From positions 10,386,284 to 10,450,283 of the forward strand of contig NC_134526.1 of the NCBI RefSeq assembly GCF_027942865.1: a DNA stretch of 64,000 bases, read 5' to 3'. The first letter of the stretch is position 1. The number at the start of each line of letters is the position of its first letter. Shown here piece by piece: positions 35,501 through 47,228 of this stretch. Below the pieces are notes generated by a model. It made no database searches. It worked only from the letters and a program-made list of their open reading frames with translations, and had not been told where the DNA came from. Source of the DNA: Odontesthes bonariensis (lineage: Eukaryota; Chordata; Actinopteri; Atheriniformes; Atherinopsidae). Position numbers and translations under genes: made by a program.

Positions 35501-36230
35501 AGTGTAGTGTATTAGTTATTCTGCCCACTTAAAGTGCTGGCTATGCACTGTAGTTGATAGCCAACGTTCTGTAACATACTTTTTCATTTTGAAGGCAGCA
35601 TTTCCTGTGCACTCAGCACATTTCTCTGTTATAATTAAGCTTTACTCCACAGCTGGATTCCAGTAGCCCAATCAGGCCTTTGGTTCATGGAAGGAGGTAG
35701 ACTTTCCCACTTTGTGCAGTTTCTTTGCCCTGGTGAAAGGTCATGTTTTCTGTCCACTTCAGTGTTTATCAATCTATCAAGTCAGTAATTCGGTTTGTTG
35801 GACTGTGTACTCTTAGACAGATTAAACAAAATAAATGGTGTGATACTAGATGTCACTTTGGGTTGTGAGCGCTTGCTTGATGTTGATTGGACCAAAATAT
35901 ATATTTTTTCCACTCAGCCAATGTGTGCTCAGCCCACAAAGGCGACATGGTATCCCATCTGGGTTGAACTGAAGGGGACTCTACAGCTTTATGTGCTTAC
36001 CAAACTGACAGTAAAGAGAACTCTGAATTCTTTTGTTAGATTTTTATTAACGCTCTGTGATAAATATTGCTCAGATAACTTGAGTTAAAGTGAGAGAGAT
36101 GGATATCAACATTAAGAAGTTTATGCATGTTAAGTCAGTCAAGGCAGCCTCAAAGCTAGCTAAGTTAATCCACTAAACCTAAACTCCCTGTACTCTAAAA
36201 ATCAAGTTTTTAACCTTATTAACATGTTCA

Positions 36231-36794
36231 TACAAACTAAGGTTCTGGTGTTCAGTTCTTCAGAAAGCCAAGGCAAAGACTACAGCACTACAGAGTGCTG
36301 GACCAATGACAACAAAACATGAAAAACGAGTGGTTGGATCAACTCACCAAAGAGCACCTGGAAAGGATTTTCTTTTGCTTGCCAAGACGCTTCAGCTGCA
36401 AGGCCTTTCTTCAGACTAACACTGGTTGTGTACAGTCACCATCTTAAATAGTCCATCCAGTCATGCGACACATCACTTCCATTCAAAAATACATACTGGG
36501 AGATGAAATCATATCAGTACAAAAGGGAATTTTTAGAAAATTGTAACGAAACAAATGAAAACATTATATCAAAATGATATCATAGACATCAAATGTCACA
36601 ACAACAGATTGAACTATTTACATCCAACTATCAAATGTGTAACAAAAAGTTATATACAAAACACACATCATAATTTGTACTCATTAAAAAGAATCCGGCC
36701 CAGCTTCCTAATAGCTCCCACACTTGACTGGTTGACTGGTTTCAGTGTTATCAGAATATTTCCAATAAACACTGATGAGTATGTCCCTAATTTT
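36231..36794. other. Spacer between duplication units C and D
   Basis: About 560 bp of unique DNA between the end of unit C homology and the start of unit D. The open frame at 36555-36932 spans the junction and has no domain. Confidence 0.4.
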
Positions 36795-37520
36795 TCTTGC
36801 ATTTGTTTCCATTATCTGGAACAAAACATGCATAAGTTGATGCTTCATGACAGAATGTTTGACCATGATCATTTCATTATTTCTCTCTGCGGGCTGCTTG
36901 CACTGACAAATTGTCCCATCGTAATGTCATGAATACTGGAAATGCCCAGTTTAAAGACGTGGCTGTTATCCTCTGAAATGTATAACCTACCATCAAGCAT
37001 TTTTACTACATATTTTCATGGCATGGTCTGATAAATGCATGTAGGTTTCATGGTGATGTTTCAATAGAAATATTGTGCACTTCAGTGCAGGTATACTCCC
37101 AGGTAGTAGGTGCCCAATCCAAGTGATAGACATATAAAAAGCACAAATATTATGAGGCGAGATGAAAAATGAACACTGTAGCTAACCACTGACCTCTGGC
37201 TTTCCCTTGTCAAACTATCAGGCTTGCAGGGCAGTGGTACATTTACTATGGCTGTAATACTAGCATTTTTTTTTTAGCTGACTTGACAGGCCATTCATTA
37301 TTCTGATAGCAAAAGTGGATGCCTTTCTGCAAAGGTGCTTCTTTACTGAAATGATAGCGTGTCAAACTAAAGCTTATTCAGTGTTTATACACAGACTTGC
37401 ATTGTGTTTGCATGCACAGCTATTAGGAAACCCAGTAGTTGCTCAATGTCACAGTGCCAATGTCATTTGTTGGGTAATTAGCAGCTTTCACGTCTGTATT
37501 TTATAGTAATATACATATGA

Positions 37521-37875
37521 AACACCAGGGGGTGATGTTTACAGCAGTATGATAATATGTAACCTCATAATTTTGAGAAAAGTGTAAAATAATGAATAAA
37601 TAAATGTAAACTTAATTCAGTTGCAGTGAAGATACACTGCTCATGTTCATAGATTGTCTGACTTGTACATAGATTTTAAGATACCATCTGTCAAAGGACT
37701 CTCTTCTCTGTGGCTCAAACAGCATATGAGCTCCACAGAGGAGTATTTAAATGCTGACCTTGAGTGCAAGAGGTCGTGTTGTTTTTTGCTCCATTGGTTT
37801 CACACATTGACCGTGACTGTCTGGTCCTGGAGTCCTCGGGGCATACCAGCCAACTTAGCATGTGTAGCTTGAATA
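37521..37875. promoter_or_regulatory. Conserved non-coding block 1, unit D
   Basis: Partner of 31084-31330, with about 100 bp inserted near 37555-37675 relative to unit C. Confidence 0.3.
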
Positions 37876-38224
37876 ACCACAAAAAACCCACATTAAACGA
37901 AAACCACAAAACTTCCTAATACCACTCAAGGAAATTGCTAATGAGCTTAAATTAGGCATACAGAACTTCCTGGTATTTCACAAATGGTACAACTGGAATA
38001 ATAAGATTCTATATGGGGAGCACTCAAATCTGAGACGTTGCATATTTGTGGTTTGATACGATATGATATAAAGTAATGTACATTTTCATCTAATTCTGCA
38101 AAACTTGAGGAAAATATGAATTCACAAAGCATTAAAATAACAGAGAAATAACTGAGTTGTCTGTTATGCTAGTGACATCAGAGTTTGAAGTCCTTTGCTC
38201 CAGGAGCATTCGTGAGCCTGGATG

Positions 38225-38378
38225 TATCTGTGTTTTACTCCCACCTTTGCAATAAGGCCCCTCCGCCATTCTGTTGTTGGTGAGGGCCCACATGGTAGCA
38301 ATTATGCTGTGCAGAGAGTGAAATTACAGAGAGAACCTACAGAGCTGGAGCCTAACCACTCCTTTATTGCCTAAGTTT
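38225..38378. promoter_or_regulatory. Conserved non-coding block 2, unit D
   Basis: Partner of 31640-31790; no open frame. Confidence 0.3.
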
Positions 38379-38399
38379 TATACACACGAACACAAAGTG

Positions 38400-41000
38400 T
38401 GAGGGAGATTAAGAGAATCAACTTATCATTATAAATATAAGCCCAGAAACAATGAAAATATATGCAGAAGTTTGTTGTTTGCTCTTTGAAGTACTAGTTT
38501 GTTAGCTCTATGTAGAACTACTTAATTAATGTTTGCATATATGACAATGGCAACAGGAAATCATTGTTGGGTTTTAGTTTAAATAAAAGTGACAGCCAAT
38601 CTAATGAAGGAATATTATCGTGTTGAGTTATGACGTTATCTCTTGCTTTTATTTTTTAGTGTTTGTGTCATATACATTTATGCAGACATTTCCCCTCAGT
38701 AACAAAGGGGATCTAAATAAATAAATGAACAGATGGGCTCATGCAAACTCACACAGAAGCTCTTCCGCCACCCTGCCTGAAGCTGTAGATTTCCACAGCT
38801 GGCTCTGTTGGGACAAGGCTGCAGTGTGCTTTCCTCCCCGCCCTCCATCTTCTGGACTGTAGTGAGGTGGGGCTAAGGCTGTAAATTCCTTAGAAAGAGC
38901 TGTTAAGAGGGCCTCCATTAAAACAGAGGGGCCAACGCTCGCCACAGAGGAGCCAACTTAATCAGTCCTCATCGACGCATTGAGCATTAGGGGTGTAAGA
39001 GATATGAGCAGAGGATACTTCCCTTTTCTTTATAGACATCTTGTTTCAGGTATTTGGGGCTGTGATGTTCACAGCAAGAGCCAAATAAGAGGGACTTTAC
39101 CCCCATTGAGCATGTCAGCAGGGGAAGGATAGACATGGCAACAGGTTTATATATTCTTTGAGCTGAGTTCTGACACTTTCTAGTCAATCTTTTTAAACCA
39201 TACCGGATGAAACTAAATTTAAGCTGTTATTTCAACACAAAGTACAGACATAACCTTGGCCAAAATATAGATGCTCAGAATTATTATTACAATAGTTTAC
39301 AGCAATAATGTTTGAAGCATTAACACTGTTCAGGATGTATGTCGAACGGTGTTTAAATGAAGTCAGTCAATATTGTTAAAGCGTATCTGTGCACAAGAAA
39401 AAATGTTCATTGTAAAAAAAGCTGTAAGCAAAACAAACATCACACATTTACCTGAATTTACTGATTTATTCACATCTTAAAGGGTGATCCATAGGTACCC
39501 TAATATCCAAGAACCACAAACATTATTCAACCTTGTTTAGATTACATTTCCTTGGTAATCAGTACTAGATTTTCCATGGCTTGACTAATTTATACTAAAG
39601 TGCAACTTTATTTAAAAAAAAAGCATTTTGGTACATGTATTGCAATGTGAAAAGTCAGACAGCACTGAGAAAACCTAGTTGCTTGAGAGACTGAAATTCC
39701 TTCTTTATCCCGACTCCCTACTTTGCTATCATTTGTCACTTGTGCCATCACCCCCAAAGTCTATGAGAGTGTCATGGCTGTGTACACACTGTGGTGTTTG
39801 GATGCATACTCACCATTCATTTGTCTTCCCACACACTCATCCCAATTAAAGCTGATATCATCTCGGCCATGGTGCGGGCTTCCATATCTGCCATGCAGCT
39901 GTTGGGACATTCTGCTGAGCAGCTGGAAAGGCTCTAAATTGTCACCCCTACTTTCTGCCATTGCACTGTGGAGGCAGGGACAAAAAAAAAAAACAACTCC
40001 CTTGACATCCAAGAGCAAATCTCAGAAGTTTGTCGTGTTACTGTTCTTGTCAAAGCCTTCCCTGTGTGGTCCATGCGTTTAGAAGCAACACGGTTTGCAT
40101 GAGCAATATGTCCACTGCTCCTACACTATCTTTACCACAATAACACAGTCTTCAAATGTGGATTCAATTGCTGAAGCAAACTGGCTTTGTAATTTAGGAA
40201 GAGGCAAACTGAAAGGCATCGCTCTAGCTTAAAAGATCAGGAAGAAAATGACAACGTCAAAACAGACCAGATGATAATGATCATAATGTAAGTTTTTACT
40301 TTTTCAATGGAGCTCTTCATGAGCAAAATGTTGTGAACTAAGCAGGAAGAGCAAGTTTTGAAAAAATATTTTCGAGATGACTGAGATGGCTGTTGGATCA
40401 TGGTCCATTTAGGGCCGGAAGGCCAGAATCAAAAATGGAAATTGAAATGCATGAGACTTCAGTCTTCTGCCAATTTGTTTTGTTCCATCCAATACACAGT
40501 GGCCATTTCTGAACGCACTGACAGAACAAGAAAGAACATATTGCTCTTTCTGTTGAGATTTAATGGAACCAAGACAGATATAATATCTGCTCTGGAAAAA
40601 CTCAGCCTCTCTCCTATGGTTAGAATAATGTATGACCGTAACTAATCCAGCAGTCTGAGAATGAGTTCTTCTTGAGTTTGTGCCAAGATCTGATTAGAAA
40701 CAGGCTCCATGTCTGGTTTTTTTTCTTTTTTAACCATTCTCCCCTTTTTTTCAGTCCTTTGTCTGTTTCAAGCCCCTTCATTGGTCTTAATAATTTTCCA
40801 ACAGTAAAAAAAGTTTCATAGTACACTGGCACCAAATCGAACAGTGGCTGCACAATACCAGAGGACATGTGCACTTGTGACTAACAACACAATCTTTTTC
40901 TCACATGCCGAGAGCTTCTTTTAATAAGAGCGACATCATAATATCAACTCGAGAAGCATTCTTCCTGTCTCACCCCCAATCCTTGGCTTGTCCCTTCTTG
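38400..41000. other. Non-coding DNA downstream of fzd2
   Basis: Mostly without a clear partner in unit C, so either deleted there or too diverged. Open frames at 39723-40082 and 38739-38945 lack domains. No gene is supported. Confidence 0.45.
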
Positions 41001-41414
41001 CCCTCAAGCAAGCAGGAAACTGCTGCATGCAAGATTTAAGATCTGAAATCAACAGCATGGGAGACGGTTGCCAATGAAAAACTGGGGGCCAACATTTAAA
41101 AAGAATCTACACTAGTTACTTCATCGTGTTTACCTGATTAGAATGCAAGAGCTCACAGAGCTTTAACCATACACCTGGATGTCTTACTTTTGTAAAAGCT
41201 GACTGTCAAATGTACTGACAGTACCCAAGATGGGTTAATGATCAAAATACAGTATCAATAATACAATACAATACAATCATTTACATCAGACTTTAGGTTA
41301 GAAGCAACAACATTTGAGTCTATTTCATTTGGTTCAAAGTTTTATTTCCAAAAATATTCACAAAATCACATTCATGTGTCAACTGATTTGTATTCTGCTT
41401 TTCTTCCTTTCTTT

Positions 41415-41945
41415 GTAGTGTTACTTTGGAGAAAGACAAAAGCAACCGAATAATGCTGAATTTTCCATTATGGTCTCCAAACCCCTCCTCCCATAAACCC
41501 AGAAAAAAAAAAAACTCACTCTCTTCTCTGCAGCACCCCACCCACAGGCCGCCTCTCATCCCTCCCTTACTCTTCATTTGCTTCTCTGCTTCAGTGCAAA
41601 GCCAAACAAGCCAGCCATTAAGTTGAGTTAAGCGCAGGAAGTGGGCCTTCGGGCCAGGCAGCACTATTTACAAGGAGCCAGTCAGATTTCAGCGGCGCTT
41701 TGAAGTGAGCAGCACACAGGAGACTGTCTGTCACTCGGCAAAGGCCCAGCACCGCTCCACTGATTCACTTGCACCCCCCGCCCCCCTATTCATCTTAGTG
41801 AAGACAGGGAGAAAAGCAGAGGGGGTTATAGGGGCAGAGCAGCGGAGGTACCGGTAGATTTATGATTCTTACCCCATCTGAGTATCTGCTCTTACCTTTA
41901 ATCACTCTAACCTGTCTGTTATTACAACCCATCTTTATTTAACCC
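41415..41945. promoter_or_regulatory. Conserved non-coding block 3, unit D
   Basis: Partner of 32560-33010, about 1.5 kb beyond the fzd2 stop codon. Long runs are identical between the copies although most neighbouring DNA is not alignable by eye. Confidence 0.35.
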
Positions 41946-43479
41946 CCGTTTCTGCATGTAGGAGAAACAACATCAAGCTGTCCAAAAGGTCATGAGGTAA
42001 ATAAATTAGCCCTCAAGTAGTGGTAATGCTCTATTATATGCTTCTTACAGCGAGAGAGAGGTCCAGTCTTAAATAGGAAGCATGTGCAGCATCATGAGCT
42101 TATCTTAACCTGCGATCTAACAATATGATAAATGCTCATACAGTATGGTATGTGCGTGTCATTCTCAAATGCCTGCTTTGAGCCCAGAGCTTCTGCTCTG
42201 AGGCAAGAGGATCAGCTTTCACCCATCTCCTTTCTGACATCACTGCAGAGAAGGTTCAGTTTCAGCAGTGCAGCGCTTGGGGGATTCCAAATTGGCACAA
42301 AGCAGAGGGGCTTCAAAGATGTAACTCCACAGCAGAACTTAGTATCTTTGTTTTCCCTTCACCAAACTGGCGGGCGTGAACATTTTTACACCCATACAAC
42401 AGCAGACTTTTCTTGCCAGATTATTCCTGTTGGTTTAACTGAACTCTCCCTCCCAACACGCAGAAAAGAGTCTCTTGTTTTGTTTAGCACTTGGAGGCAG
42501 TGTTGGTGAATGTGTGTAAGGAAGCCCTCCACCACATTTTTACAGGTTGGAACCGGTTTCTCATAACACATAGATGTGAAATATTTTTAAATATATTGAG
42601 GCGTTGGGAGATTACCAGGAGACGTGTCAGAGACGGATCTCCATTTTGAATTCCAATAATCCTTCTCTCTGTTGCCTGCCAGTCTGAGGCAACAGATGTT
42701 CAGGTGTGACAAAACCCTCATCTGGGAGGGTAAACAACATAATTGTACTTTTAAAGATAATAACTTGCTTGAAATAGTATTTAAAAAAGGAAAACTGAAT
42801 GTATGGAAGACCAAAATATTAACAAAAACTCAAAACAATTTTCCACCGTTAATATGAAATAAAGCATTTTTGTCTGTTTGATGATATCCGCACATAAACG
42901 CATAGAATAAGCAAAGATTTTGGTTAGAAACAAATAAAGGCACAATGTGATAAGTCAAAAAAAGAGTTTTGAGTGTCATCCAACAGACCAGAATGTAAAC
43001 ATTGCTGTGTTTTTGTTACTCAAAAGAAAGACTAGGAAAAAACAAAAAAACATGCATCTGGAATTGTGCAGTCTAACAGTGCATATGTACAAAGGCAGAA
43101 AAAGAAAAGTATTTACTTTTTTAAATACAAATATATAATTTGTTGTTTTTACAAAAGCTATTTACAGTTTAATAAAAATGCACATGAAATGTTTACAGAG
43201 ACCCCTTTCTTGCTGTTGGATCATCACTCCCCTGGCGTATAAAGAGTATTTCTATACTGTTATTCGTTCATCCAGTTACGTTTAGTCCACGTATATCCAG
43301 CTTTTCTTAGTGTCAAAGCCTAACCCTCAGTTTGGTATGCATCTTGGACTATAAAGCTGAGGCCAATACAAATAGTGTAGGTAATACAGTCTGCTCATTG
43401 TGCTACTTACAATTCACATGAGGGACAGGTTAGAAAATACAAAACATTTACTCCAGCAACATTTGAATGTTCCTTTATT

Positions 43480-45114
43480 CTACACAGTCATTTCTCCATG
43501 TTTTCCATTTGTCAGTCTTGTATAGAACTTATGCCAGGAGTGCAGAGTCTTTCCAGACCAGATCCAGAAACCAGATGTGATGCCCACTATCAGTGTCATC
43601 AGATACTTGATCATGTAGACAGTGAAATCTGGGGTCATGTGGGGTCCAGCATGCAAAGGGCAGGGAATGGCCAAGCTCCTGCAGTTATGGCTGATCCAGC
43701 TGCGCTCCCAGTGGGGGCGGAAAGCCTGTTCATAGAAGAAGCAGGCGATAACAATGGTGGCAGGAACAGTATAGAGCACGCTGAATACCCCAATCCGCAC
43801 CATCAGCCGCTCCAGCTTCTCTGTCTTGGTGCCATCGTGTTTCATGATGGTGCGTATTCTGAACAGTGACACAAATCCGGCCAGCAGGAAAGAGGTGCCG
43901 ATGAAAAGGTAAATGAAGAGAGGGGCCAACACAAAGCCCCGCAAAGGGTCCAGGTTACTGAGACTCACAAAGCAGACACCACTAAGCACATCGCCTTCAA
44001 TCTGCCCGATGGCCAGAACACTGATTGTCTTTACGGCTGGCACTGCCCAGGCGGCCAGGTGGAAATACTGAGAGTTAGCTTCTATGGCCTCGTGGCCCCA
44101 CTTCATACCTGCAGCCAGGAACCAAGTGAGAGACAGGATGACCCACCAGATTGAGCTGGCCATGCTGAAGAAATAGAGCATCATGAACAGGATGGTGCAA
44201 CCTTCCTTTTTGGTGCCCTGAACAATGGTCTTAAAGCTATCAGGGCTGAAGCTGTCGTTGCATACCACCTTGTCCCCCAGGAAGTAGCCAGCTATGTAGG
44301 CAATGGATACCATGGTGTAGCAGCCAGACAAGAAGATAATAGGTCGCTCAGGGTATCTGAAGCGTTGCATGTCAACTAAATACGTGGTTACCGTGAATAA
44401 TGTAGACGCACAACAAAGCACAGACCAAACCAGGATCCATAAGCGAGAAAAATGAATCTCTTTATCACTGAAAAACATGCTCCCACCATTCCTTGATGTC
44501 TCACAGGGAGCTGCACAATCCTTTTCCTCTAAGAAATTATAATTCAGATATGGAGGAACTTTGAGAACAGACGGACAGCGGAATGGCCTATCAAATGAGG
44601 AGACAATGGGGATGTTCTGAGTACCCTGGACAGGCATGATGGGGGGCACAGTGGCAGCAGAGGAGTCGTTTTGTCCCACGCAGATTTGTCCGTCTCCCAG
44701 CACAGGGAAGTTCTCACAGCGCAGTCGGTCCGGCCACTGAAAGCCAAACTTGTTCATAAGAGCCTCGCAGCCCTGCTTGGCTCTCTCGCAGATTGACCTG
44801 CAGGGAGGAATGGCCTTCTCCAAAACCGTGCAAACGGGCGCATACATAGAGCACAGGAAGAATTTCAACTCTGGCGAGCACTGTACCTTCACAAGGGGGT
44901 AAAACTGGTGAACCTCGAGCCCCGCGTCCTCCTGATTATAATGGCCCACTAAGTTGGGCATGATGGTTTGGTTGTAGGCTATGTCCGTGCACAGTGGTAT
45001 CGAGATCGGCTGACAAAATCCATGCTCCGGGATCATTATTCCGTTGTCTCCATGATACTGCGCTGATAGGTGGAGAGGCAGCAGGAACGCAAACGACCAA
45101 AACGAAAAAGTCAT
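43480..45114 (-). CDS. fzd2: Frizzled-2, Wnt receptor (single exon)
   Basis: Intronless 544-residue frame, as usual for the frizzled 1/2/7 group. Signal peptide about 1-18; Cys-rich Wnt-binding domain about 25-140 with [20 protein letters not shown] and the family's cysteine pattern; linker about 140-225; seven membrane segments about 230-515; then KTLHSW, the motif that recruits Dishevelled, and a C-terminal PDZ-binding tail ending EMTV. It binds Wnt ligands at the plasma membrane and signals through Dishevelled. Choice of fzd2 over fzd7 rests on the tail (human FZD2 ends ETTV, FZD7 ETAV) and on the adjacent meioc and ccdc43, the neighbours of human FZD2. The gene diverges from meioc, with about 2.1 kb between start codons. 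A decayed tandem copy is at 33480-34802. Confidence 0.95.
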   Translation of the reverse strand: MTFSFWSFAFLLPLHLSAQYHGDNGIMIPEHGFCQPISIPLCTDIAYNQTIMPNLVGHYNQEDAGLEVHQFYPLVKVQCSPELKFFLCSMYAPVCTVLEKAIPPCRSICERAKQGCEALMNKFGFQWPDRLRCENFPVLGDGQICVGQNDSSAATVPPIMPVQGTQNIPIVSSFDRPFRCPSVLKVPPYLNYNFLEEKDCAAPCETSRNGGSMFFSDKEIHFSRLWILVWSVLCCASTLFTVTTYLVDMQRFRYPERPIIFLSGCYTMVSIAYIAGYFLGDKVVCNDSFSPDSFKTIVQGTKKEGCTILFMMLYFFSMASSIWWVILSLTWFLAAGMKWGHEAIEANSQYFHLAAWAVPAVKTISVLAIGQIEGDVLSGVCFVSLSNLDPLRGFVLAPLFIYLFIGTSFLLAGFVSLFRIRTIMKHDGTKTEKLERLMVRIGVFSVLYTVPATIVIACFFYEQAFRPHWERSWISHNCRSLAIPCPLHAGPHMTPDFTVYMIKYLMTLIVGITSGFWIWSGKTLHSWHKFYTRLTNGKHGEMTV

Positions 45115-47228
45115 CTTTCCAAGTAAAAGAAGCGATCAACCGGCAGTAAATCGATTTAGAAGTATATTTGTCATCCGCTCTACAAATAATTCCCCAACCA
45201 CAGTAAATTCTGATGGTGAAGACTTCTCTCTTTAAACTCTCTGTCTGCTCTCACGCTGCTGGCTTTCTGACTTTTTTCTTTTCAACTAGTCCTATCCTCT
45301 CATCAATGTCAAGGCAGTTCACAGTGAGAGGCTGTCCCCTTCACTGGCAGCCTTCAAAATAAACTCCTAATGGCCAACTTTAATCTTGAATTGTATGCAA
45401 CACTTGTATTTACTGTCGGAAATGACTGACCTTCTCTACTACCGGGGGGCTACCTAACAAAAACATTCAATTAACATTAATATCAAACATCATATCAACA
45501 CCAGTTCATATAACATCAGAGTAGTCAACAGGCGGTGATGTAACACCTGCTTTAATTTTGAAGGCAGAATTCCCCACGTACTCGTCGCATTTTGCTCTCA
45601 GGGTTAAACTTGACTTCACAGCCAGATCTGAGTAGTTCAATAAGTCTTTCAGTCCGGAATCTGTTGTACATTTTATTTTGGCTTAGCCCTTCTGTTCAGC
45701 ACTTTTGGCAAAAATCTGTGCGCTTTTATTTCAAAAAGTATTTGCTCAGGGTTTTTGCACCATTTTGGAAAGACGAATAGTTTGGTCTTGAAAGAGACCA
45801 TAAACAGATAAACACCACCGACATAATCAACCTGATCATCTTCTCGGAAAAGTTTCATATCCACAAATGTAAATACACAGGGAGACAACCATTCTTTCTC
45901 GCATTTATTCAGGAATTCGAGCTCTCTCAAGGAAATATTTTCAGAATCCCAAAGCTATTAAAACTGAATGGCTTCTAATGAAGAGAAAATGTTCGCACAA
46001 AATAACACAGTTTTTAGTTGTTGTTCCCCCTAGCGTTGCTTTTTTAAAGATCTTTTTAAGATCTTTCTTAGATCTTGCAGGTTGAATTTCACTCTTTACT
46101 CCTTTTTATTGTGTATTTACCCTCACGAAGATATTCTAAGCTATTGTTAGGTCATTGTTTTGTTCAATAAAGTAGTGGGGATAATAAAAATAAAAAATCT
46201 GTCGGTCCACTTTGTAGTAAGACAAATATAAGAGGGGGTAAACGTCCCCAATTTATGCATTTCATTGTCCATGCAATGCTCTCGGTCGTCTCTAATGTTT
46301 ATCAGTCAGTCAAGTCAGTTAATCAGTTTGTGGGCCTATATACACTTAAACAGATTAAACAAGATAAATGGTGTAGTACCAGATTTACGATTACTATGTA
46401 CAAACTAGAATAATTGAACTCAATGAAGCAGAAGTCAAACTGGAAATATGTTAAATATTACAGTAGAATATGCAAAAATGCAATTAAATGTATGATAAAA
46501 AAATACTAGCAACGGTCATAATTATTATTAGCATAAATGTTATTATAATTTGTAGCTGTATATTAATTCATATAATTGTTTTTGCAGGTGGACATTACGA
46601 CAGGGACGGTGACAGGACCACCTGTGTGTCCTCTGAAACTTGGGAGATGGTGTAACACCAGATGTTGCTATGCGCCTGGTCTTCTGCTTAATGTTAATTG
46701 GACCAAAAATATTTATTCCTCCGTCTCAGCCAATGTGCGTTAAGGTCGCGAGGCCAGCCTCGTACCCTGGTTGAGTTGAAATAGGGGGGTGGGGGAGACT
46801 CTTCAGCTTTCGAAGATAACCGTGCTGACTGTAACCCCCCGAAAAGTTCTCAGTTTTTCCAAAACTGAAATCTGGTAGGTTTTCTTGGTGTTCGACGGTT
46901 AATGTCGCTCGGATAACTGTAGTTATAATAAAATGACCTGAATCTCAACATTAGAAAGGGTTTTAACGTGTAGAAGCTTAGCTAAGGTAGCATCAAAGCT
47001 TGCTAACTTAATGAAGTTATCCTAACGTCTTGTTAAGTTAGGTAAGTTAGCTTGTAGATTTAGTTTTTAAATAGTAGTTAGTTGATCATTTGAATTATAT
47101 ATTACATATATTATCCAGATCACTGCCCTTTATACTTTATAATGTTATAATGTTCCTAACAGTTAATTCTTTGTGCCTTTTTTTAGACGAGTAATGGCGT
47201 CCTAAAAAAAAATAATCCGGAGTTCAAA
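45115..47228. other. Shared upstream region of fzd2 and meioc
   Basis: Head-to-head promoter region, largely duplicated in unit C (34803-36230). The first 130 bases, the fzd2 leader, are well kept between copies. The 85-residue frame at 45673-45930 (-) shows no domain. No TATA box was assigned. Confidence 0.5.

Larger units (their letters stand above)
30490..36230 (+). repeat. Older tandem duplication, unit C (frizzled pseudogene)
   Basis: Same order and orientation as 36795-47070. Matching landmarks include 30527 with 36822 ('ggaacaaaa...'), 31084 with 37521, 31640 with 38225, 32560 with 41420, 33230 with 42150, 34802 with 45114, and 35760 with 46290. Most of the DNA has diverged well beyond the level of the 447-17685 duplication. 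Unit C is shorter because of deletions, mainly of the 3' half of the frizzled gene and its tail. Confidence 0.85.
36795..47070 (+). repeat. Older tandem duplication, unit D (functional fzd2)
   Basis: Partner of 30490-36230. It contains intact fzd2, its 3' flank with the conserved blocks, and its upstream region. Homology ends about 160 bp before the meioc start codon, so meioc itself was not copied. Confidence 0.85.

Noticed and set aside
43498-43869. Plus-strand frame over fzd2
   Set aside because: Antisense shadow of the fzd2 coding sequence.
45673-45930. 85-residue minus frame upstream of fzd2
   Set aside because: No domain or signal peptide, and not kept in duplication unit C.
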